64,000 bases of DNA from Eremophila alpestris peregrina (GCA_009792885.1 WMCF01000018.1:829008-893007); one strand, 5' to 3'. Shown: positions 25,531 to 39,897, numbered from the stretch's first letter. Made by a program: numbers and translations. The notes: generated by a model not told the origin, from the sequence alone.

Positions 25531-27545
25531 CTACAGAAAAAAAACATGGTGCCTTTTCAGATTGATTAAAAAAATTCACTAGGAAGCTTGATAAATCATA
25601 AAAATGCTGAACACAGGGGTACAATAAATTCTGGAATTCAGTGCTTCTCCAGGGCTGCACTGGAAGAACCACTACTCACTACAGTTGGTGTAGTAAGGTC
25701 TCTCACATGCTGTAGTGGAAGGAATTCTCATGTCTCCCAAGAAAATCCTAATAGTCATGAGCAACTTGTTGTAGGACTCATCCATCCTGCTCCTGAAAGT
25801 CGATGCAACACAGCCAAGGACACAGGAATCAGTGGAAAAAAGATGACAAACAAGAGGCCTGGTTCTGTCAGAGCTCTGGGATACCTGGGCTCCTGCTTCA
25901 CTCTTCCTGATGCTGTTTGTGTGATGAGATGAAAAGCCAAGAGACCTGGAGATAAAGTTCAGCAGTCCAGTGAGTTCAACCACTTGAATTCTGCTTGTTT
26001 CTTGTTTCAGGCACCTCAACACCATCACTGAGGATCTCTTGCATTCCTTGCCATTTGTGGCTTCTTACTGATTTTCCACTGAATCAGTTCAGTGTGTTTT
26101 CATACACTCTTGCCCCAAGATGCCACTGATCTTGCCTGTGTGTTTACTCATCTCAGGGTCTGAGAAGAGGTAGTAAAAACAGTCAATTTAAGGCCTGTGG
26201 GGTCTTGACTTCCCAAGGAGTTTGCCTGCTGCTAGCTGAGCCCCCAACTTCATTCCTAAGGTATGATGATGATTCAGGTAAACCCAAGTGTTCTGCTGAC
26301 TTGTTATACCAGCTCATGTTTCTATGCTGTGCCTTTCCAAGTTGCCTGACTGGACAGGTACCAGTTCACACCGGCTTCCTTTGAAGCTTTAATTTGCAGC
26401 CTGGATGCACAACTACACCCAGGACCACAACTGGATTTACAAGGCCTGGGAAAAGACTGTAGAAATGGATGTACTTTGCTCTCCTCCCACACTACCCTGC
26501 AGAGCTCAGGGCTACAGTTTGGCACTGACAAGTGTGAATTTGGTCCATCTGGACAGTCTGAGAGATGAAAGCTCTGGGTGGGAGTCTGCATGTCCGGTTG
26601 GGTTGGAGCGTGCAAAGAGCAAGAACAGGGATCTTAAATGCTGAATTATCAGGTGGCATATACATTCAGATCTCTAATCCTTTTTTTCCCAGCCTCTCCT
26701 GCCAACCATAGGAAACTTTTACCTCAGATCCCCCAGCTTGCCATGCCCCCAGCCTCCACAGAATGTATTCACCAATAGAAAGGAGGAAGAAACATGAAAC
26801 AAAATTTACATATTTTTATGGCCAGCTGCAGACAGAACAAGATGTCTTCATTCTGACATCTCTGCTGCTCAGATGTGCTGCTGGATGTCTGTGGCACATG
26901 ACTGGCAAACAGGCACTTTTCCCATGACAAGCTGTGCTTTCCTGTAACATAGCCACATTTCTGCTGTACAAATCTGTTTAGGATTTTACAGATTTTTTTA
27001 TAGGCTGATCAGTCTCATGTTACCTAAAGATGGGCATGGGACAGCCCTTTAATATTTTTTCACTATGTTTTTATTGAAAAAATCCAGTGCCATTTCAATG
27101 AATCTAATGCAACATTCAGGACATTTTGAGTCTATCTCTAATATCTTCAGCATTTTTTCTGTTAATATTTGTGGTGATGTTTTCCAATGATGCCATAATG
27201 AGGACACCAACTGTAACTCACTGCTGCATCTTTCTTCTTCCCTAGTATGGAGTAGCATTACTGAAACTTAACTAAATGGTCACATACAGCTCATGCTCCC
27301 TTAAAGAAATTTACCTAAACTTAAATCAAGGGTATATGGAGGCTAGTCTCACACTCCTTGTCAGAAGCTGATTTGGATGAAATGTTGAAAGCCAGTATCT
27401 AGAAAACCATGAAATCAACTCCAAAATCCCACTGGATGAAATAATTGAATTTGTGATTAAAGACCTGTTTAAAGACCTGTTTCAGTCATCTACCAGCAAC
27501 CCTTCCATTGACTCTAGCAAAGTTTGCATCAGACCCCTTTCTTAC
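25531..27545. other. Intron-like stretch
   Basis: No accepted exon or repeat. Confidence 0.5.
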
Positions 27546-27607
27546 CTGTTTTTGTGTCTCAACATGCAACATGTGAAGGCCTCCAGAGTCTGGACATAGT
27601 CTTGTAT
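27546..27607 (-). CDS. Exon candidate, 62 nt, unknown protein
   Basis: The acceptor is GCAGTTTTTATTGTGTCCAG and the donor CAG|GTAAGA, both near consensus. Starting in phase 0, as left by 28221-28372, it reads IQDYVQTLEAFTCCMLRHKN and ends with two bases. The peptide looks helical. Confidence 0.6.
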
Positions 27608-28220
27608 CTGGACACAATAAAAACTGCAATAACAGCCTTGTGATGTCTCTTGAGTAAGGCTCAGCTTTAAACAATATATTGGGGGAAGACTTTTTATCTC
27701 CATTCTGTAGGAAGCAGGGATTAAAGTGAGTTGTAAGACTCCTCTTAAACAAACAGCTTGAGGGGGTGGGAGGTGTAGAAAGAGGAGGAAGTGGAAGAGG
27801 AGACAACCACCAAAGAGCAACAGTTTTTAGCCAGATGATGCATTTCCCATGTAGTACAGGAGCTGTTATATTCCGGCACCTTCTCCTAGTACTGGCTGGG
27901 AGTGCTTTGATAAAGCTGGGAAGGCAGATTTCCACATCTCATTGCAAGAGACGTGAAACAAACCCCCCAGGCAGATTTCCGCTGGCAAACAAGCGGGATG
28001 CAGCATAGAAATAAATAAATCACTATTAAATCATTCTGTGAAGAATATCATGGCTTGGCATGCAGACATCTCTCTCTGGAGGAGCCAATGCTTGTCAAGT
28101 GAAAACACAAGAAATTCCCAACATATCTTGCTATCTGGGGCTAATTATTACAGTGGCAAGGTCCAGCAAGGATGAAACAAACTAAGTAAGATCTCTAAAA
28201 GCTTGAACTAACCATCTCAC

Positions 28221-28372
28221 CTGGGCATTGCACCTGGGCCCCAGTTCCAGAAAATCCTTCAGTGTTTTGGATCTGTCAACAGCAGATTTCAGGAGCCCAA
28301 GAGCCAGGCTTGAAATCTCTTCCTCTAAGTTGGGAATAGTTTGATCCAGTTTCTGGGGTTGGCAGTCTTTAC
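28221..28372 (-). CDS. Best-supported exon, 152 nt, unknown protein
   Basis: The acceptor GAGTTTCTTTGTTTTAG and the donor CAG|GTGAGA are textbook sites. Only one of three frames is open (phase 1 to 0), which gives strong coding evidence. It begins KDCQPQKLDQTIPNLEEE and continues with the helical stretch SAVDRSKTLKDFLELGPRC, ending NAQ. It joins in phase to 27546-27607 downstream and to 45585-45616 upstream. No domain recognised; helical-repeat or coiled scaffolds would be compatible. Confidence 0.65.
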
Positions 28373-28875
28373 CTAAAACAAAGAAACTCTTATTGTGTGC
28401 TGAGATGTGCATCCTGCTGTGATCACAGCCCTGTGCTTAGGAACATGGTATGGAAATGCTTGCAGTGGGATGATATCCAAGTAGCACCCTGCCTACTTGT
28501 AGAAGATGAAAAAGCTGGGAACACTCCATGGTGCTAATCCTTCAAAATCCTTTTTAAAACCAGCTTTTGTGTTTATGAATGTGATTCATAAACAATATAA
28601 TAAATTTGACTTTTTGGAGCTGTTGTGTTTCCTATGCAGATTCCTTACTGGGCTTGCTAAATTTTGGTGCAGTTTCATGAGAAAGAAAAAATATCAGATC
28701 CCCAAAGCCTTTGCTTGGGGGAGATTTTAGTCGTGTGTATAAATACTTGGTTGGGTTAGTAAAGAAGTTTGAGACAGCCTTTTCTCAGCAGTGCCCAATG
28801 ACAGGACAAGAGACTATCAGCACAAATTAAAATCAACTAATTCCACTTAAACATATGAGAAAATGTCTTTTACTC

Positions 28876-29062
28876 TGGAAGGGGTCAAACACTAGAGCAG
28901 GCTTTCCAGGGAAGTTGCAGAATCTCCATCCTTGGAGATATGAGAACCCCAACTGGACACAGTCCCAGACAACCTGCTCTAGCTGACCATGGTGTGAGCA
29001 GGTGGTTGGATTGGATGATCTCCAGAGGTGCTTTCCAACCCCAGCTGTTCTGTGACTCCAGG
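28876..29062 (+). mobile_element. CR1 LINE 3'-end fragment
   Basis: Characteristic CR1 3' blocks are seen in order: AGAGCAGGCTTTCCAGGGAAG, ATCTCCATCCTTGGAGATAT, GACAACCTGCTCTAGCTGACC, and GGTTGGATTGGATGATCTCC followed by GGTGCTTTCCAACCCC and TTCTGTGACTC. It is 5'-truncated and non-coding. It sits just upstream of a GC-rich patch. Confidence 0.85.
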
Positions 29063-29209
29063 ATTTCCTGGCCTGTGAGGTGCTGACCTCTCCAGACCCT
29101 CTGGGATGCTGTATTTACTGTGTAGCCCGCAGCTTGCCTTCTCATGTAAAGTCTGTCTGACCCAGTGAGGCTCCTGGGAGAAGCCGGGAATGACTTTCAA
29201 GGAGTCCAA

Positions 29210-29530
29210 GCCCTGGCTCTTGTTCCTCGGCAGAGGAGGGAGCACAAGCCCCCTGAAGGCTGTCCCGCTGTGCCAGGAGCTGGCAGCGACTCCGAGCCCG
29301 GTGCCCGCGGCAGCGTGAGCAGCGTTTGGGACGGGGCAGGGCAGAGCTCACCCCGCCTGCCCAGGCACAGCCCTGTCCCCAGGAGGGCAGCTGGGATGGG
29401 GCAGCTGGAGGCAGGTGCTGCCTGTGATCCACCCAGGAAACCCCATCCAGGAGTGCCATCTGCTGGGTCCCGGCGAAGCGGCCCTGGGAGCTCCGGGAGT
29501 TGCCCTGGCGCAGGTTTTGGGAGGCAATGG
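29210..29530. other. GC-rich patch with moderate CpG content
   Basis: Base composition is markedly richer in G and C than the flanks, with scattered CpGs and open frames on both strands. No splice-supported gene. It could be a small CpG island or an enhancer, and this is uncertain. Confidence 0.35.
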
Positions 29531-30512
29531 AGAGCTTCCCAGAAGGATTTCTCCTCTCTGCCCAGGCTGGCTGGGCATGTCTCTGCAGAGGGCCGTGAGG
29601 GAGCCTGTGCCAAAGAAGCTGGCTAGTTTTACACAACCTGATAGTCACTGAAATGAGAAATAACAGGAGAGTTAGACCAAGGAAAGTGTGTTTTTTAAAT
29701 CATTATTCCATCATGCTACTCCATGGGACTTAGAAAATCACCCCATGGGCTTTCAGCTCCTCCCGGCTGAGTGGTTAGGATTGACAGGGAGACCACTCTG
29801 CAGTGTAAATCCCGTGAAATCCAATTTTTATGTTCATAAACAATTTAAATACCTGTAGCATTTTCAGAGCTATTTTATTTCTATAGGAGAATCCATACAA
29901 GCCCCAGTAACAGGGTTCCTTCTGATGTGACACCGTAGGGAGTATCAGATTCCCAATCTCTCTTCCTAAGCACTGCACCCCAGGCCAGGCACTGTCAGTG
30001 GTGGATCTTGGTGAGGGAGCAGTGGATCATGAGTGCCACAGCGTGGGGAACAAATCCTACATGGTTGCTGCCCAGAGGCAGGGAAAGCTAACAAGTGAAA
30101 TCTCTGGCAATTATCAATGATCTGCATTTTTAACCAACTTGTGCACCATCTAGACTGGTGATTCATCCCCTTCTTGTTTTAAAATCACAATATCTAAGCA
30201 GCAAGCTGGAATCCAGTGGTGGTATTCAGAACAAGTCTCTTTATCTGCAGTACCTGGTTTGTCAGCACTACCTTAGCCATGTGGTTTAACAGCTAAGAGA
30301 AGGTCTTTTACTGAGAAATGTGGCCATGTTGGTCCATTTGGTCCCAAATTCTGTGGCTCACTCCATGGACAGGCTGTGACTTCATTGCCTGCAGTTCTTT
30401 GACAGCAAGTCCAGGTCTCAGACTGCCATCTTGGAGATATTTTCTCAGAAAAAAAGAAGAAATAAAAAAAAACATTAGTGCTGACAAAGAAGAAAAGTCA
30501 TAGGAACAGTTT

Positions 30513-30575
30513 TCATAGAATCATAGAATTGTTTGTGTTAGAAGGGATGTTCAAAGATCATCTGGTTTAATTCCT
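30513..30575 (-). mobile_element. Short CR1 3'-end fragment, minus orientation
   Basis: Begins TCATAGAATCATAGAATTG, the reverse complement of the (ATTCTATG)n CR1 tail, followed by GTTAGAAGGGATGTTCAAAG and ATCATCTGG. Homology fades after about 60 bp. Confidence 0.8.
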
Positions 30576-31861
30576 AAATAAATTACTGATGCACGTGGTG
30601 TGCATCTCCCCACTGGTGAGCCTGCAGCCAGCTGTGGGTAGCCAGGCCTAGAGACCTGACCAAAGCTCTGCACCTTGCTGCCAGCCCTTTGCCACCATCA
30701 CCATCACATTCTCAGCAAAGGGGATGAGGAACCCCTTTTTTCCCATCTCAGCCTCATGGTGAGCTAGTCACAGCCTGTCCCAAGAGCTTGGGACAATATG
30801 AGCTGTGGAAAGGAACTGCTAAATCTTTCTGAGGGCAAGAAACAAGTTTTTTTTTGTGGTCTTTTAGAGAAGGAGTACATTAGATATGCTGTGCTGGTCT
30901 ACATATGACTGCCCTCATCCCTGAGAGAGTGGTGCTCACACAGAAAAAAACCCAGACTGTGTAAAGAGGAATACTTCTGAAACAATGAATTGTAGAACCC
31001 ATTTGGAAATTATATTGAATTAAGACATTTCAACAAGGTGTTAAGACAATGTGGCTTTGGGTAAGTGTGCATCAGCAGCAGATAAGAGGTATCTGGATTA
31101 ATTGTAAAAGTACAGGATATATTCTTCCATACAATACTGAACTATGTCTATTTAGTGAATGATTTAAGTACTAAACTACTGTGCACAGTCTTATCACTTG
31201 TGCCACCAAGATTTTTATTCTATTGATTCATTTCATTTTAAACAAAAAAAAGTCCATTCTTGATTCACTGCTTTTATTATTTTACAGGAATTAGAGCTGT
31301 GAAATTGCAGTTCCAGTTTTAATGAAATTAAATGTTCTGTTCTCAAATTAATAGTTTGAACTGGTTTATGGTGATGTAATCTAGAATGAATCCTGTGTTT
31401 ATAGAAGCTCAGTGTCATGTGGGCTTGTATCAGACATTGGCATAGGATCTTTCTCCAGTTCTTGGTTTCAACATCCCACCTTCAATTCAATTAGTGGTGG
31501 GTGGGCACTGGACTGAAATATACACCAAAAAGACCCTGATATAGCAAAGCTTCAGGATCTAGTTAAGCTTATGCCTGCTTTTTAGAGCACAGAAAATGTG
31601 TAACAAGGTGTTTCACCAAACTGGACCCCAAATACACTCTTCAAGTGATGAGGTAAAACACAGACAAATGAGAGTGGGTGAGTGGGAATTCTACCCTTCT
31701 TTTCTATAGGGTTTATGAGGGCACAGATTACTTATGATCCAAAAGTTCCCCAGGTGGGAGGAAGGTGATCAGAGCTGGCACAGAGGGCTGGTGTCACCAG
31801 CCCTAAGCTGAGCTGCATGAGGACAAAGCCTGGCTCTCACACACTGTTGGAGCCCAGGGAA

Positions 31862-31897
31862 CTGTACAAACTGGGTTGCTGTACAAACTGGGTTGCA
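31862..31897. repeat. 17-bp tandem duplication, two copies
   Basis: CTGTACAAACTGGGTTG occurs twice in direct succession. Confidence 0.85.
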
Positions 31898-34800
31898 GGG
31901 CAGTGAAAACGAGGGGGTGCTTGGCATCTCAGACCCATGGCCAGTCTCCTTTTGCCGTGGGAGTCAGCAGCCCTCCTTCTGCATCTGCTGGCTCTCATGA
32001 GAGGACCCCTGGGCACTGTGTGGAATAAGGGCTTCTGCTCTGAGCTGAGGGGCTGGAAATGCAAGGTAGTGCTGAGCATAGCAGAACATTTTCACTCCTC
32101 CTGTGTTCTCAGGGAGGAGAGAACACAGTGTGGTTTTACAAGGGTTATTTTCTCTTCTCAGAAGTACCCTAATTGGAGAGACTTCCCCCCCACCCTGCAA
32201 AAAATCCCAGAATGACCCATAGAATAAAACTCTTGACCTTGAATGCAAATGTTCTTTGCTGAATAAATGGACTGTTGATGAATTTTGGTTTCAGTTTTCC
32301 ATCCTGCTCTGGATAATGCCCATGTCTCTGGCATTGCTAGGTATTTTTCCCACCTGTCCTCTTTGAGGGCAGAAAGAGTGTTGAGGGCAGGAAATCTCTG
32401 GAGCCAGAGTTTTGAGGGGAGATCAAATATTATAGGCAGACACAGCAGGCTTTTATAAAAGTGCTTCAGCTTAACATCCCTGAACTATTCCACTGTATTG
32501 CAGAACACCAGCTAATTAGCAGAGCTTCTACATGAGACAGAAATAACTTCTGAACTCCTGGACCTGGCACCCATTTCTGGCCGTGGTACAGTGGGAAAAA
32601 TGTTAATGACAAAATGGGAACATATAAGCATGAAAATATTACAACCATTTTCTACAATGTGTCCTAAAGAAATACTCCCTGCTTAAAAAATGTTTTTCAA
32701 AGATAAAAATTGATTTGAAACTGAGTTGACATCTCCAGCAGAATAGTAAAATGTGCTGTCAGAATTACAAATAAAGTACTATTTCAAAAAGTAGTGGATT
32801 TGTTTGTTTTGCATACTCTGCTTAACACAGTCCCTTTAGTGAATGTTTCCTGATAGTCATTCAACTTCCTGGCGACATTTTTTGTTGTTGTTTTTCTTCT
32901 TTTAAATAAATCAACAGTCAGGCTACTGTCCCTGTCCTGTGGAACAAAGCTGAATGCTCTGGGTTTGTCTCTGGGCTGTTTACACGAATGACTTCAGAGG
33001 AAATGTTCTCACATTGGCATTGATGGAGCCACAAAGGTTCATTGAGACCAGTCTGAAAAGTGGACACTGTGAAGCCTCCTCCAGCTGTCCCCCTGGCACC
33101 ATTAGGAAGAGAACTTCCTAACTGCCGGTGAAGTTCCAGGAGATGGATTCAAAGGAATTCACCTAATCTGACTCCATATGCTTTGTTAATACAGTTCTTT
33201 AAAAGTCCCCCTGAGAAGGTCCAATGACTGAAATCTTTAAACCAGGCTGCCCACCCCAGATGATTTGTGTGGACTTTGGCTGTGTTAAGCCTGCCACCCA
33301 AGGAACATGATTGGGAAGGAGTGGGAAGATTGCTGGAATGGGCTGAAGCATGGACTAGCACAGGCTTCAAACACAAAGCTGAGCAAGGTGAGCACTGGGC
33401 TCAGCACTAAGTGTTTCCAACTTGTATGTAATGAAGCTCTTGTTGCTACACATATCCAGATGATTATTCTGAGGGTTTCCTCTTTGGAAAAGCTAATCCC
33501 AGTTGAGTTATCTTCACTATGCAATGTGCAGAGGTGCACAAGGTATGAATCAGGGATAAATTCACCCCTTTTTTCCTTTCCTTATGAAAATACTGAGTTT
33601 AATCCTCTTTTCCCCGTTCAGATCTTATTCAAATGAAAACCACCCTGACTGGTAATGAGAGTGCTGCAGGTAACAACAATACCTGAGCTACACCAGCATT
33701 GCAGTCGAGGAAGCAGCAGCATTTACTTAGTGGCTCTGAGAGCAGCCAGGGTCTCACTCTACTCACACCATCATAATTTTCTACCTTCTGGATCATCTCT
33801 TGGGCCCTGCTACCTCTTCTGAGGCCGTGGAGATACCCTTGCCATCTTTGAAAATTATTTATGCCATCTGTGCAGCAGTGTTAACCAGCAGCTACTGATT
33901 AAAAGAAGAGGGTTTGATTAATAGAAGAAGGTTGTGTGCATTGGGAGATGGAAGCATTTTGCAGCCAAGTGAGCTGACATGGGCACAGGGACTGAGGTAA
34001 CTTGCATCTGTTTTGCTTTTCTGTTTGATGTTTTTGCCACAGTGCTTTTCTGCTCCTCCAAGTGCTTGGAGTGTTTGACACAGTCTGAGGGGAGATAAAA
34101 AAGCCCTCTGAAAACAGATTCTGCAAAAATTGCATACAGGGCAACCCAAAAAACAGTGCCACCAAGACACTTGGAGCATCCCCTGCAGAGAAGGATCAGA
34201 TGCAGGTGTGTGCCTATGGCAGAAGAAAAAAGCTTTGCCCCTGAGCTCAGAGATCCCTAATCCTTGGGTTCTGTGTGTCTCAGTGTATCTAGAAATAATA
34301 CTGCTGCTATTTTAACTTTGCACAGCCCATCACAGTGCCAGAATCTGGAAGGAGGTTATCATCATGTCCCTCACCTCTGGGATCCATGAGGAACCCCCAG
34401 AAATTGGCCCAATGCATGTGTTTTGAGAGTGTACAGACTTGAGGTTCAAAGGTTTCCTTTGAACTGCCAGCCATTACATTAGAGGACGACAGGATGAAAC
34501 AAGCACAGAGACAGGGATTTTCATTCAGTCTTGGATGCTGTGGCACAGCACAGCACACCAAGGTGAGCTCATAAGACATACTCATCTTGGCAAAATACGG
34601 TTTCCTAGTAAAGCAGATATTTTTCTTCTAGTACATGACCTACTCAGATTTTCCTTTGAAGAAGGAAATTTGGGAACTAGGAGTCAGGCTGGCCCAGTGC
34701 CTGCCCCAATGGCAGGGCTCCTGCCACACTCTGCAGGTGGCTCTGGGCTAACAAAGGTTTCACAAAGCCAAGGCTCCCCTCAGCTTACATTAAGGCTCCC

Positions 34801-36094
34801 ACAGTATCTCCCTGTACTGCAGTTGAAAATCCTATTCTTGAGAAGAACTTATTGATTTGGCAGAGGATTAGAGGATGAGGCAGCATACCTATGTCCTGAC
34901 TCACCCACGTGGCAGAAATCTTGCGTTTCCTGTGGGACTCACTATCACAGTCAGTGCAATTGACATTTTAGCCGCCAAAGACTCCTTGAGAGCTTTCAAT
35001 GGCTTTTTGACACTCTGATGTAATACTGCCCTTCAAACAAGCACAGTTTGAAGCATCTACAGCTCATAAATCACTGGTGTGAGAATTATTACTTAGGAGA
35101 CCTTCTAGAGAACCAAATGTCCAGGAAGATGCCTGGTGTATTTTTCATTTGCATGCAACCAAGCAAAAAGTTATCTTCTACATAACTGAAATATCCCAAA
35201 TGTTTCAGTCTGGCAGCAGGGCACATATGGCAGAGACATTTCATGTCAGTACACATTTAATGCTATGTTCATATTTCAGATTTGAACTTCTGCTGCCTTA
35301 TGTTTCAGTGATATTTTCTCTCAGGCAAACTAGAGGCCATGTCTACCATCTGGAAAACCCTAAGTGTCTGCCAAGTGTAACATGGATGAGAAAATAATTG
35401 GTTGCCAAGAGAAATTGGGAAGTAACATCAGCAAATCCAGCAAATTTCTTGAGAGTCTTATTCCCTCGCTGACAGGCTCTGTAGCACACTTAACAGTGGC
35501 TGGAGTGGAAATGTGGAAGTTCCAGCACTTATATTGGTGCATTTGGGGAGGGACAATGTGGGTTGAAGCCACAGGCTGATCATCTTGGCTAGTGATGTTC
35601 AGCTTTTTGATTTTCTTGTACCATCTAAGCAAAGAGAAAGCAAATAAACTGGCAAACATCTCATATAAAGATAGAAATTAGAGGGCGTCCAGGCATCAGA
35701 ACAGACATCTCTGTTGTATTTTCTTGCAAGATTGTTATTTTTCCAGATTAAATAGTGCATGAGACTTCCAATGTCAAAGTGCTTGTGAAGCAAGTTTGTG
35801 TTTTGTGTTTCTTATCATAAAAATTATTAAGGATAAGGGTCGTGTTAGTCCTTCCTGTCTCTCTACCTCAGAAAGAAATCCCAAGGTTGGTTGTTGTATT
35901 TCCTGGGGAGAGGAGTGTTGCAGGGGAAAGATCAGTGAAAATCGCGGCAATCATAGAAAAAGTCTTTCTGTGTATCTGGTGTCTGTACATGGAGCGAACC
36001 AGACTTTCCCAATTAGGGCCGTGGCACGGGTGAAACGAGCAATTCTTCTTTCTCACAGATAGCTGCAGCCCCAGTTCATTAATCAGCCATCACT

Positions 36095-36240
36095 CAGACA
36101 GGCTCCGGCGAGGAATGCTGATAGCATCGCGGCCGGAGCGGGGAGGCAGCGCAGGGAGCGCGACGCTGACAGCGCCCTGCGCCACATGCGGCTCCCACCG
36201 CGGGGCTGCCAGCATCAAACCCTGCCGCAGGCAGCACTTC
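36095..36240. other. Small CpG-rich patch
   Basis: About 145 bp dense in CpG (for example GGAGCGCGACGCTGACAGCG) inside AT-rich surroundings. It may be an intragenic regulatory element or a promoter. No transcript structure can be tied to it. Confidence 0.45.
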
Positions 36241-37245
36241 TCCACATCCTAAAGGTGAACTACAGGCGATCTCAGACCAGGCTCTCAACTTTTAAACAAA
36301 GGGACCTTTAATGTCTCAACAGGACAGAGCCAGGAGCCCCTCCAACCTATATGAAAGGCTGTCATAATTAAAACCAAACAGAAACCGTCTGAATTCCTTA
36401 TTAAGGACACTTACTAGAACAATTTTAACCCCTGAGTAGCCTAGAAAGCTTTTAATGTTTACAGATGTTGATAGGAGGGTATGTGCAAAGGCTTTTCCTG
36501 GCTAGAGCCAGGGCGCCAAATTCAGAGCTGGTGTAAATGGAAGGGTGGGGTGCTGCTGCTATGGCACACCCAAAAATGTGGCTTGTTGTAATGCTTTTCT
36601 TTGATTATCTTTTGCAGTGCCACTCTTTGCCACCAAAGTACATGGGAAAAAGAAAATTGAAAAAAAAACCTTAACAAACAACAAATTGGAAATCTGTTTC
36701 CTTATTTGCAAATTAGCTTTCTTTTAGGGTTTTTTTTCATTCGTCAGAAATGGACAAACTTCCAGAATATTTATCTCTATTTTCTACTGGAGAAAAAAAA
36801 TTGTAGGAGGACATCCTGCCACTTCTCAAATATCAAAAGATATTTGATTCAGTTAATTCATGTGGTATGAATGGATAAACATAGATAAACATTCAGTTTC
36901 CAAAATTACTAAATTCCTTTATAAATAGGAAATTTATATCAAACATTATTTTGTCTGTTGCCAATCCACAAATAAATTCAAATACCCTTCTAAGCTAATA
37001 GCATTTTCAGTATTATATTGAATGTGAAATTTAGGCGTCAAGAACAGTCACAGTAAAGCACACTCAGTAGTTTTCTTAGACAGGCATGAAGGCAGTTAAG
37101 CAAACTAGAATTTTTGTTCAAGAAAAGCTTGATCCATTAATCAATTGAGAATGTGTAAATGTCATCAATTTGAGAGAATTCATATAATAACTCTTCTTTT
37201 TCTCTGCATTTTTAATATTAGGAAACAGTTTGAATTGAAAATAGA

Positions 37246-37284
37246 GATTGTGTGTGTGTATACATGCCTGCATGTGTGTGCATA
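37246..37284. repeat. GT-rich microsatellite
   Basis: Interrupted TG/CA repeat with a GTGTGTGTGTATACATG core. Confidence 0.7.
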
Positions 37285-39897
37285 TGCAAATATTCCTAGC
37301 TTCTTACATTAATATTTTTAGTTGTGTGACTTTAATTGATGAAAGTTATAAAATTATAGTAATTGAAGAAAATGATAAAATTATAATAGTAATAAATAAT
37401 ATCAGTTTGCCAGAAAAAAAATAAACTGTGCATGAACATCCTTTCAAAAGTTATATCTGAAAATCCCCTTCAAATATAAACCAAAGTGCTGCCTTTAACC
37501 TCTGCATCAAAATTACTTGAGTTCAGACAAGCCCCAACAATCCTTCCACAACTAAAGCACTGTTCTTAAGAGATAAGGACAAGGATGAAGCAGACCATTG
37601 TAACTAGAAAAAATCCTGACTCTGCAAAAGAAATGCCAAGGCATTTGCAGAAAAAAAAAATTCAAGGCAAAGCCAAAGCATGGTTGTCAACATAGATCAT
37701 TCCCCAGTAACAAGGTTCAGTGCCATTGCCATTACATGCTGCTGAAGCCAATGTCATCCCCCAAATATTTGCAGTGCATGAAGGAGAGTTGTAGGCCAGA
37801 GGAAAATTCACTTTTAGGCAAGAGGTGTAATTATGCCTTTTGCAAGCCTTTTGCACTGCCTGTGCTGGTGCCTTGCAAATGCATCAAGGGTTTGGTGCTG
37901 GCCCAGCACAGAGTGGTGCCAAGCAGGAGTCTCTGGCTTAAATAAAAGGGTGCAGCAGCTGATGCCAGCCCCTGGTCCCTGTGCTGCCCTCCTGGTGGCA
38001 TGGAAAGTCACTTCCATAAACCCCAGCTCATTGCCCAGTGGCACATGCCCCCTGACAGAGCTGTACATATCCCCTGGGAAAGGACACAGGGCACCTGCAC
38101 CTGGGCACAGGCTGTGTGGGACCATCCATGCTCCCATGGGGATGCAAACCCCCAGCCCAGACAGGGCTGCTCTCCTGCAAGCAACAGCATCCATGGACCC
38201 GCTGTGCCTTCAGCTCAGTCAGAACCTTCTTCAAAGCCTAAGCAGATGCTTCAGGACATCTCATCAGATGCAGGTTGTAGTCTGGCTTCAAAGAACCACT
38301 GGAAGTGGCATGACATGATAATTATTTTTAGGCTGTCATCAGGTGATGCCACCCAGCCAGCTTCAATGCAAGTGAGATCTGCTAATGTTTGTTGCCAGGC
38401 ATGATGACACATTTAGAGATGCTGATGTCAGGAGATTGAAATGATGGAAAATAGAGAGAAAAGCAGGCTTATGTGAAGGAAGAAGCTTTTTCTTCCCAGA
38501 AGTGGTACATGGCTTACTACCCTCAATATTTTCCTCAGAGAACCTAACCAGTGTCCTCAGGAACAATTCAGCTGACTCATCCCTCAGCTGGAAACAGGAT
38601 GGTGGTGAGGTGCACTGAAATCTGAGTCCTCAGAAAAGTTGAATGACTGAGATGTTTTCACCAAGCTGACATGGCCCCAGAAGCAATGGACAGCCTGCCC
38701 CTGCCCCTTCTATCCAGCTGGCTGTGTCCAATAGGAAGTCTTTGTGGCCAATTGTGGTGCTAGTCCTTGTCAAAGGGACACACCTATTCCTTGGTTAGAC
38801 AGACACAACTGCTCCCATCGGTACCTCAAAGACAAGCTCTGCTCCTCAGTGTCTGCCCACCATCATTGCTGGGCACAGTGGGAAAAATATTCCCATAGCG
38901 TGTGGAAGACTGCTTAAAGTGGCCACAGTGATGCATTTCATCGTAAAACAGAAATTAAAGGAAGAGCTTAGAGTTCATAAATAGTCTAATTAACCTAAAT
39001 CCTTTATTTTGCCTTAGTTGTAAGAAGCTCTGGATTCTCAGCTGCTTTTTCTTGCCAAATGAAATCTTTCTTGCTGCTTCATTACCGACCCAGCAAAGTT
39101 AAGTGGTGTCATTTTTATTGAAAAAACATGGTCAAGTGTGCTACAAACTGAGAAGCAGTAATGTAATTTGCTACTGCTCTGCTTCAAGCGCTAAGAGAGA
39201 ACACAAACAAGTTTAGCTGAAAAATGAAGACTGCCAAAAGCTATGTTTCTGCTCTGTATTGAGTGGGGTTTGGAGATGAAAGAGAGAACACTGTATTTTG
39301 AAACCAAAAAGGCTTATAAATACAAATCAAAATCTGCCTACTGTGAAGCATTTAGTTAGTATTTTCCTGAATCTGTTGTGCTGGCTCTGTCATGGGGCCG
39401 ATCTTTTAGTTTTGTTTATATTTTCCTAATGCAAATTGTGACTTCTACCCTGGGAACATGGCAAAGACTTTCTTCACAAATGCAAAGAAGACAGGAAACC
39501 CATGGTTCCCACAAAGCAGCTTTGACTCTGACTAGATGTGATAATTTTGTTAGCAGGATCCCAGACATCAGAGCATGGATCAGTAAGCCAGACTAATAAG
39601 CTACAGGGGCTCCTGTCCACCCATGGAAAGTATCTCATCTGAGCAGGGTCCAGTCTGTGCTTTGTCATCCTGGGCCAAACTGTGCAGCTTTTCCTTCCTT
39701 GGTGTGAGTTTCACAGAAGCAGATACAGGATTTTCACCTTTGTTCCAGCTCTGAGAGCTCCAGAACAGGGCTCCTGGCCATTTGTCTCCAGCTGATACCA
39801 GAAGATCCATCAGCTTGTGTAGCTGGCTGCTCAGCCCCTCCAATCCCTGCTGTGCCTGTGGAGCAGTGCAGACACCCTGTGCTGGCCTGTGGCCAGC

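Noticed and set aside
29142..29651. Several frames over 100 codons on both strands
   Set aside because: Explained by the local GC-rich patch lacking stop codons.
33307..33636. 109-codon open frame on the plus strand
   Set aside because: No splice or promoter support and no recognisable protein; the length can arise by chance in a window this size.
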